9,702 nucleotides of DNA from Candidatus Saccharimonadota bacterium (GTDB lineage: Bacteria; Patescibacteriota; Saccharimonadia; Saccharimonadales; Saccharimonadaceae), in assembly GCA_030528815.1 (NCBI GenBank), contig JAUMYE010000032.1, positions 1-9,702 of the forward strand, given 5' to 3'. Each line of letters begins with the position of its first letter. Position 1 is the stretch's first letter. The notes under the pieces were generated by a model, which was not told where the DNA came from, ran no database searches, and was given only the letters and a program-made list of their open reading frames with translations. Shown one piece after another: positions 7,173-9,702 of this stretch. A program made the position numbers and the translations under genes.

Positions 7173-7929
7173 ATTCTTCAATCATATCCATGATGTATTG
7201 AACGGTAATATCTAATTGTTCGTCGGCATAAATGCTCGCTTTTCCGTCGCCTTTTTGCTCGCCATAGCTACCAAACTGCGCATGATTTCCGCCAGGAATT
7301 TCATAAACTATTGCGCTAGATGGCAAATATTTTGCGCTCTCGCTTATTTTCTCACGATTAATTACATTATCATTCGAGCCATAAATCTCTAGCACTTTCA
7401 TATCGTCCGGCAGTTTAGCAGTCGGATAGGCTGCCAACATAACCAAGCCCTCTATTCCTTCTGGATGCTCAGCCGCATATTTTGCCGCCATTGCACCGCC
7501 CATAGAATGGCCACCAATATACAAATGTTCGTATGGCCGATAGCCTTCACCTAGACGACTTACAACATCTCTAAAAGCGTCTTGATTTAATATCGCAAAA
7601 TTAAATGGCATCTTTACAACCACACAGCTAAGACCGGCTTTAGCCAAGCGCGACATTAGCGGAGCATAAGCTTTATATTCAACTCGAGCACCAGGGTAGA
7701 ACACAAGCAAATCATCAGCCTGATCATGACTGGTAAACCAAATCTCATTATCGTATTGCTCGACACTAACATTATCCGTGCTTTTCAGGCTATTTAGAGC
7801 AACGCTATCTGCACGATAATAACTCGCAAAATAAATCCCAATCACCAGCACAACGAAAGCAAATGCCCCACAGATACTAGCGATTATTATCTTTTTCTTA
7901 TTACTCTTAGCTTGTTTCTTCTTAGTCAT
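7171..7929 (-). CDS. Membrane-anchored alpha/beta hydrolase
   Basis: This 252-residue protein has a Lys-rich N-terminus and one membrane helix (about residues 14-36), followed by an alpha/beta hydrolase domain that should face outside. The catalytic triad can be read directly: Ser142 in the nucleophile elbow GGHSMGG, Asp187 in YGSNDNV, and His216 in GGNHAQFG. The strand FYPGARVEYKAY and the segment VVVKMPFNFAIL resemble the Abhydrolase_5 family. The substrate is unknown; an ester or thioester in the envelope, or lipid from a host cell, is possible but only inferred. The ATG at 7929 has no Shine-Dalgarno. A consensus TATAAT ends 10 nt upstream, so its mRNA would have almost no leader. It is divergent from the RNA locus at 7998-8313. 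Confidence 0.9.
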   Translation of the reverse strand: MTKKKQAKSNKKKIIIASICGAFAFVVLVIGIYFASYYRADSVALNSLKSTDNVSVEQYDNEIWFTSHDQADDLLVFYPGARVEYKAYAPLMSRLAKAGLSCVVVKMPFNFAILNQDAFRDVVSRLGEGYRPYEHLYIGGHSMGGAMAAKYAAEHPEGIEGLVMLAAYPTAKLPDDMKVLEIYGSNDNVINREKISESAKYLPSSAIVYEIPGGNHAQFGSYGEQKGDGKASIYADEQLDITVQYIMDMIEE

Positions 7930-7939
7930 ACTACTTATG

Positions 7940-7945
7940 ATTATA
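7940..7945 (-). promoter_or_regulatory. -10 box of the alpha/beta hydrolase gene
   Basis: The minus strand reads TATAAT from 7945 to 7940, with 10 nt before the ATG at 7929. Transcription would start about 3-4 nt before the ATG, so the message is nearly leaderless. No -35 match or extended TGN is present, so this call is weaker than those at gltX and 4586. Confidence 0.5.
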
Positions 7946-7997
7946 GCTTTTTTACGACATAATTCTTGCCAAAAAGCAAAAACATCATGCTTCCGCT

Positions 7998-8313
7998 TGT
8001 AGCATTTTTAGATATGCAATATGCTACATGCACGGGAGTTATTGGTAAGCTTCCGGGGTGTCGAAAAATATGAAAGAATGGAACTCTGCTCGCAGGGGCT
8101 TCAAACGAGTAATATTAAGTAAACGGCGATTCTAGGTAGCTAGGAGGCTCCTGAGAATAGGCAAAGCATGGCTCTGAGGTTAACAATCTTAGGTATGAGT
8201 GTGGAGTTGAAGGTAAGGTTCCGAAAACCTAAAAGAAAAGTCCGCCGCTAAGGCAGACTAATCCAAAAACCTTAATCGCGGGGTTCCTAGAGCCCCGCTC
8301 TTGTTTATATTTT
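7998..8313 (+). ncRNA. Putative structured non-coding RNA of unknown family
   Basis: This stretch lacks a credible ORF but folds readily. Elements in order are: a perfect 8-bp stem 7998-8005/8021-8028; CGGGAG 8033-8038 with CTTCCG 8050-8055; a 5-bp stem 8084-8088/8093-8097 whose CTCG loop can pair with CGAG 8106-8109 as a pseudoknot; an 11-bp bulged hairpin 8129-8158 with loop TAGGAG; an 8-bp stem 8174-8181/8185-8192 with a 3-nt loop; small stems 8216-8230 and 8239-8259; and a terminator at 8278-8313. G-U pairs in several stems hold only if the plus strand is transcribed. One stem (8239-8259) has a C-A mismatch that would fit the minus strand better. I compared it by eye with tmRNA, RNase P, SRP, 6S and group I intron cores and found no match. 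The 5' end is uncertain; a CATAAT at 7958-7963 is a weak promoter candidate. The following HAD gene has its own promoter, so a cis riboswitch role is less likely. Confidence 0.55.
8278..8313 (+). terminator. Intrinsic terminator ending the putative RNA
   Basis: GCGGGGTTC (8278-8286) pairs with GAGCCCCGC (8290-8298) around the triloop CTA, a 9-bp stem including one U-G pair. It is followed by the T-rich stretch 8299-8313. The U-G pair and downstream T-richness both indicate plus-strand transcription. The T-tract is interrupted, so efficiency may be moderate. Confidence 0.75.
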
Positions 8314-8339
8314 AGCATCTTCACGAGTATTGCGCAAAA

Positions 8340-8369
8340 TTGCCTCCACCACTCGCAAACCCTTATACT
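8340..8369 (+). promoter_or_regulatory. Promoter of the HAD gene, predicted leaderless
   Basis: TATACT at 8364-8369 ends exactly 6 nt before the ATG at 8376, as at gltX and 4601. TTGCCT at 8340-8345 matches the -35 consensus at four of six positions, with an 18-bp spacer. There is no extended TGN here. Confidence 0.65.
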
Positions 8370-8375
8370 ATAACT

Positions 8376-8792
8376 ATGTTAAACATCTACCTCGACGTCG
8401 ATGGCGTCCTACGCGGCTGCGCTTCGCCAAAAGAAGATATCGAAGCCTTCTTGCGCTACTGTCTAGATAATTTCCCAGTTTACTGGCTCACATCACACTG
8501 CAAGGGCGGAGTTAATTACGCGCCTCGCGCACTCGAGGGAATTCTTTCCGACGATTTAGTAAAAGAGCTTGCTGAAAAAGTTCAGCCAACAGATTGGAGT
8601 GCCCTAAAGACCGAAGCTATAGATCTCGACGAACCTTTTGTCTGGTTCGACGATTACGAAGTATCTTATGAAACCGAAAGACTCAAAGAGCATAATCTCG
8701 AAGACAGTTTCTACTTAGCAGACAGAAACGATCCGAACACTGCCAAAGAAATGCTTCAGTATCTCAAAGGGAGGAATCATGAATCTAAGTAA
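8376..8792 (+). CDS. Small HAD-superfamily hydrolase
   Basis: This 138-residue protein carries the haloacid dehalogenase-type phosphatase motifs in order. Motif I is DVDGVL with Asp7 (nucleophile) and Asp9 (acid/base). Motif II is WLTS with Thr39. A likely motif III lysine is Lys78 (SALKTEAI). Motif IV is WFDD with Asp92/Asp93. There is little room for a cap domain, so it is a minimal HAD fold that may act on a macromolecule or a small phosphoester; the substrate is not visible. The start is ATG 8376: the open frame extends to TTG 8340, but the -10 box at 8364-8369 lies inside that extension and the family N-terminus starts just after the ATG. Its last 14 nt overlap the next gene. Proline codons are mixed (CCA, CCT, CCG). 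Confidence 0.87.
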   Translation: MLNIYLDVDGVLRGCASPKEDIEAFLRYCLDNFPVYWLTSHCKGGVNYAPRALEGILSDDLVKELAEKVQPTDWSALKTEAIDLDEPFVWFDDYEVSYETERLKEHNLEDSFYLADRNDPNTAKEMLQYLKGRNHESK

Positions 8793-9453
8793 CGAGCTAG
8801 TAAAGCTTACAGATACTACCTATCTAAAAACCAACAAAACGACCATCCCTACAAATTGGCCAATGCTTGGCGTGCGCATTCCAGAGATTAAAAAACTAGT
8901 CCAGAAAATCCCAAAAGAAGAAATCCCCAAATACCTAGAAACGAAGCCAGCAAACCACGAAGAAATACTAGCTCGCGGCTTCCTTATTGCGCGCCTTCCA
9001 TACGAAGAAATGCTAGAATACTTCGATTCGCAAGTCAGCCTTTTCGATAACTGGTGCACGGTAGATACTTTTTGTGCTGCTTTGCGCAAAAGCGTTAAAA
9101 AGAACGAAGCAGATTTCCTAGAACACAAAGTAAAGCCGCTCCTAAAATCCCGGAAAGAATTCGAAACCCGAACTGGCTTAGTCTGCTTACTGGATTTATT
9201 TATGAACGAAGAATATATACCAATCATCTTCGAGAGCATCGAATCGCTGAAAGATCGCAACGAATACTATGTCAAAATGGCCGCCGCTTGGCTTCTAGCT
9301 GAGTGCTATATAAAATTCCGATCCAAAACAGAAGTTTTCATGCATAAGACAGAACTCAATGACTGGACCTACAAAAAGACAATATCCAAAATCTGCGACT
9401 CTTACCGCGTAGACGAAATAGATAAGCGGATCCTAAAAGAATCAATTAGATAG
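8779..9453 (+). CDS. DNA alkylation repair protein, AlkD-like
   Basis: This 224-residue protein matches the DNA alkylation repair (AlkD-like, HEAT-repeat) family, which excises cationic N3- and N7-alkylated purines. Family features include LPYEEML, then the conserved FDNWCTVDTF, giving Trp92 and Asp96 at positions resembling the catalytic Trp and Asp of Bacillus AlkD. Further on are YYVKMAAAWLLAECYIKF with Trp171, and the C-terminal SYRVDEIDKRILK. The length is typical. A strong AAGGGAGG at 8767-8774 precedes the ATG by 4 nt. The start lies 14 nt inside the HAD gene in another frame, so the two are translationally coupled. It is the second repair gene in the window besides uvrB, but there is no sign of shared regulation. 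Many family members have not been tested for glycosylase activity. Confidence 0.92.
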   Translation: MNLSNELVKLTDTTYLKTNKTTIPTNWPMLGVRIPEIKKLVQKIPKEEIPKYLETKPANHEEILARGFLIARLPYEEMLEYFDSQVSLFDNWCTVDTFCAALRKSVKKNEADFLEHKVKPLLKSRKEFETRTGLVCLLDLFMNEEYIPIIFESIESLKDRNEYYVKMAAAWLLAECYIKFRSKTEVFMHKTELNDWTYKKTISKICDSYRVDEIDKRILKESIR

Positions 9454-9455
9454 CA

Positions 9456-9468
9456 ATCCCGAAGGGAG
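9456..9468. repeat. 13-bp direct repeat of the tRNA-Glu 3' part (copy outside the tRNA)
   Basis: ATCCCGAAGGGAG here is identical to 9656-9668, which forms part of the acceptor and T-stem of the tRNA-Glu gene. The two copies are exactly 200 bp apart and have the same orientation. A copy of a tRNA tail beside the gene is what integration at a tRNA leaves behind, but 13 bp is short. No integrase gene is in the window. Confidence 0.5.
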
Positions 9469-9536
9469 ATAAACAAAACGCCGTCGTCTCACTTCGTCCG
9501 ACCGGGTTTTTGACGAACCCTGGCTCGCCCCCTTCG
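9460..9536. other. Three-stem structured segment after the AlkD-like gene
   Basis: CGAAGGG (9460-9466) can pair with CCCTTCG (9530-9536) as an outer stem. Inside are GTCG (9483-9486) with CGAC (9499-9502), and CCGGGTT (9502-9508) with AACCC-T-GG (9516-9523). The fold is 77 nt and resembles a junction or a decayed tRNA-like element. It lacks a recognisable anticodon arm and a TTCGA-type T-loop in the right place, so it is not called a tRNA. Confidence 0.35.
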
Positions 9537-9543
9537 AAATATT

Positions 9544-9651
9544 ATTTGGAGAATAAAATCGCTCAGATGGGTATTTTCTTCTTGCCTCGCGCTATTATTG
9601 ATAGAGCGACGGCAAGAAAAAATGCCCACATGGGCGATTTTAACTCCAAAT
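9544..9651. repeat. 108-bp imperfect inverted repeat abutting tRNA-Glu
   Basis: A 50-bp left arm (9544-9593) and a 49-bp right arm (9603-9651) are imperfect inverted copies separated by 9 bp. The outer ends ATTTGGAG and CTCCAAAT are perfect, as are the internal AAAATCGC/GCGATTTT blocks and most of TTCTTGCC/GGCAAGAA. The right end overlaps the last base of the tRNA CCA. It could be a miniature transposable element, a REP-like hairpin or an unusually long terminator. It has no coding capacity. Confidence 0.75.
9617..9635 (-). terminator. Terminator of tRNA-Glu inside the inverted repeat
   Basis: On the minus strand GCCC-ATGT-GGGC is followed by ATTTTTT. The hairpin covers 9624-9635 and the T-run corresponds to 9617-9622. 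It lies about 16 nt downstream of the tRNA 3' end, so it is the natural terminator for that transcript. It uses only part of the long inverted repeat. Confidence 0.65.
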
Positions 9652-9702
9652 GGTGATCCCGAAGGGAGTCGAACCCTTGATTTTCTGGATGAGAACCAGA
9701 CG
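9651..9702 (-). tRNA. tRNA-Glu(CUC), 3' part only
   Basis: On the minus strand the anticodon stem TCTGG/CCAGA encloses loop TTCTCAT, giving anticodon CTC (plus-strand GAG at 9691-9693), which reads the glutamate codon GAG. A 5-nt variable loop follows, then T-arm AAGGG-TTCGACT-CCCTT, acceptor strand CGGGATC, discriminator A and an encoded CCA at 9653-9651. The D-arm and 5' acceptor strand lie beyond the window edge. The 3' end resembles Gram-positive tRNA-Glu, which also has discriminator A. It is the substrate class of the gltX product encoded at 3122. Confidence 0.92.
9656..9668. repeat. 13-bp direct repeat, copy within tRNA-Glu
   Basis: ATCCCGAAGGGAG within the acceptor/T-stem of tRNA-Glu is identical to 9456-9468. 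Flanking bases differ on both sides, so the identity is limited to 13 bp. Confidence 0.5.

Noticed and set aside
7998..8313. Could the RNA be tmRNA, RNase P RNA, SRP RNA, 6S RNA or a group I intron?
   Set aside because: No tRNA-like end with CCA, no GAGGAAAGTCC-type 5' core in the right place (AGAAAAGTCC at 8234-8243 is near the 3' end), no GGAA-capped SRP motif, no single long duplex, and no flanking exons. Seen by eye only; an Infernal search could overturn this.
8340..8375. TTG start giving 12 extra residues to the HAD protein
   Set aside because: The extension contains the -10 box, and HAD motif I normally lies within about 10 residues of the N-terminus.
1..9702. CRISPR array, transposase, integrase or rRNA
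   Set aside because: No regularly spaced repeats, no transposase or integrase protein, and no rRNA sequence were found.

Overview
The window looks like a chromosomal segment of a small-genome bacterium, most likely a member of the Candidate Phyla Radiation close to Saccharibacteria (TM7). This is inference, not proof. It rests on moderate GC content, a strong preference for the proline codon CCA in most genes, very tight gene packing, first genes whose -10 box lies too close to the ATG for a leader, and a membrane-anchored YerB/DUF3048 protein. TGA, TAA and TAG are all used as stops, which argues against the UGA-recoding CPR lineages. No 16S rRNA or other decisive marker is present.

Layout. 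(1) 1-1896: the uvrB excinuclease gene, lacking its 5' end because of the window edge. (2) 1897-2093: two near-identical small palindromes and a terminator that works in both directions. (3) 2094-2950, minus strand: a two-gene operon of unknown function with strong Shine-Dalgarno sites and proline codon use unlike the rest of the window, so probably acquired laterally. (4) 3122-7119, plus strand: gltX (glutamyl-tRNA synthetase), then a DUF3048 membrane protein, then an acidic Ala/Glu/Gln-rich coiled-coil protein, closed by a terminator shared with the convergent gene. (5) 7171-7929, minus strand: a membrane-anchored alpha/beta hydrolase. (6) 7930-8375: no protein gene, but a dense series of RNA hairpins, a possible pseudoknot and a 3' terminator. 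I read this as an unidentified structured non-coding RNA. (7) 8376-9453: a small HAD-type phosphatase overlapping an AlkD-like DNA alkylation repair gene. (8) 9454-9702: a short structured segment, a 108-bp imperfect inverted repeat, and the 3' half of a tRNA-Glu(CUC) gene on the minus strand.

How the genes fit together. DNA repair appears twice (UvrB and the AlkD-like protein), and glutamate decoding appears twice (gltX and tRNA-Glu). The gltX-DUF3048-acidic protein run probably shares transcripts, since no terminator separates the genes. Three first-in-unit genes (gltX, the DUF3048 gene, the HAD gene) have a TATAMT -10 box exactly 6 nt before the ATG, which predicts leaderless mRNAs. Downstream genes in the same units (5980, 8779) and both genes of the probably foreign operon have Shine-Dalgarno sites instead.

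The observations most worth follow-up are the unassigned RNA at about 7998-8313, the atypical two-gene cassette with its neighbouring palindromes, the leaderless promoter rule, and the inverted repeat and tRNA-tail duplication next to tRNA-Glu.
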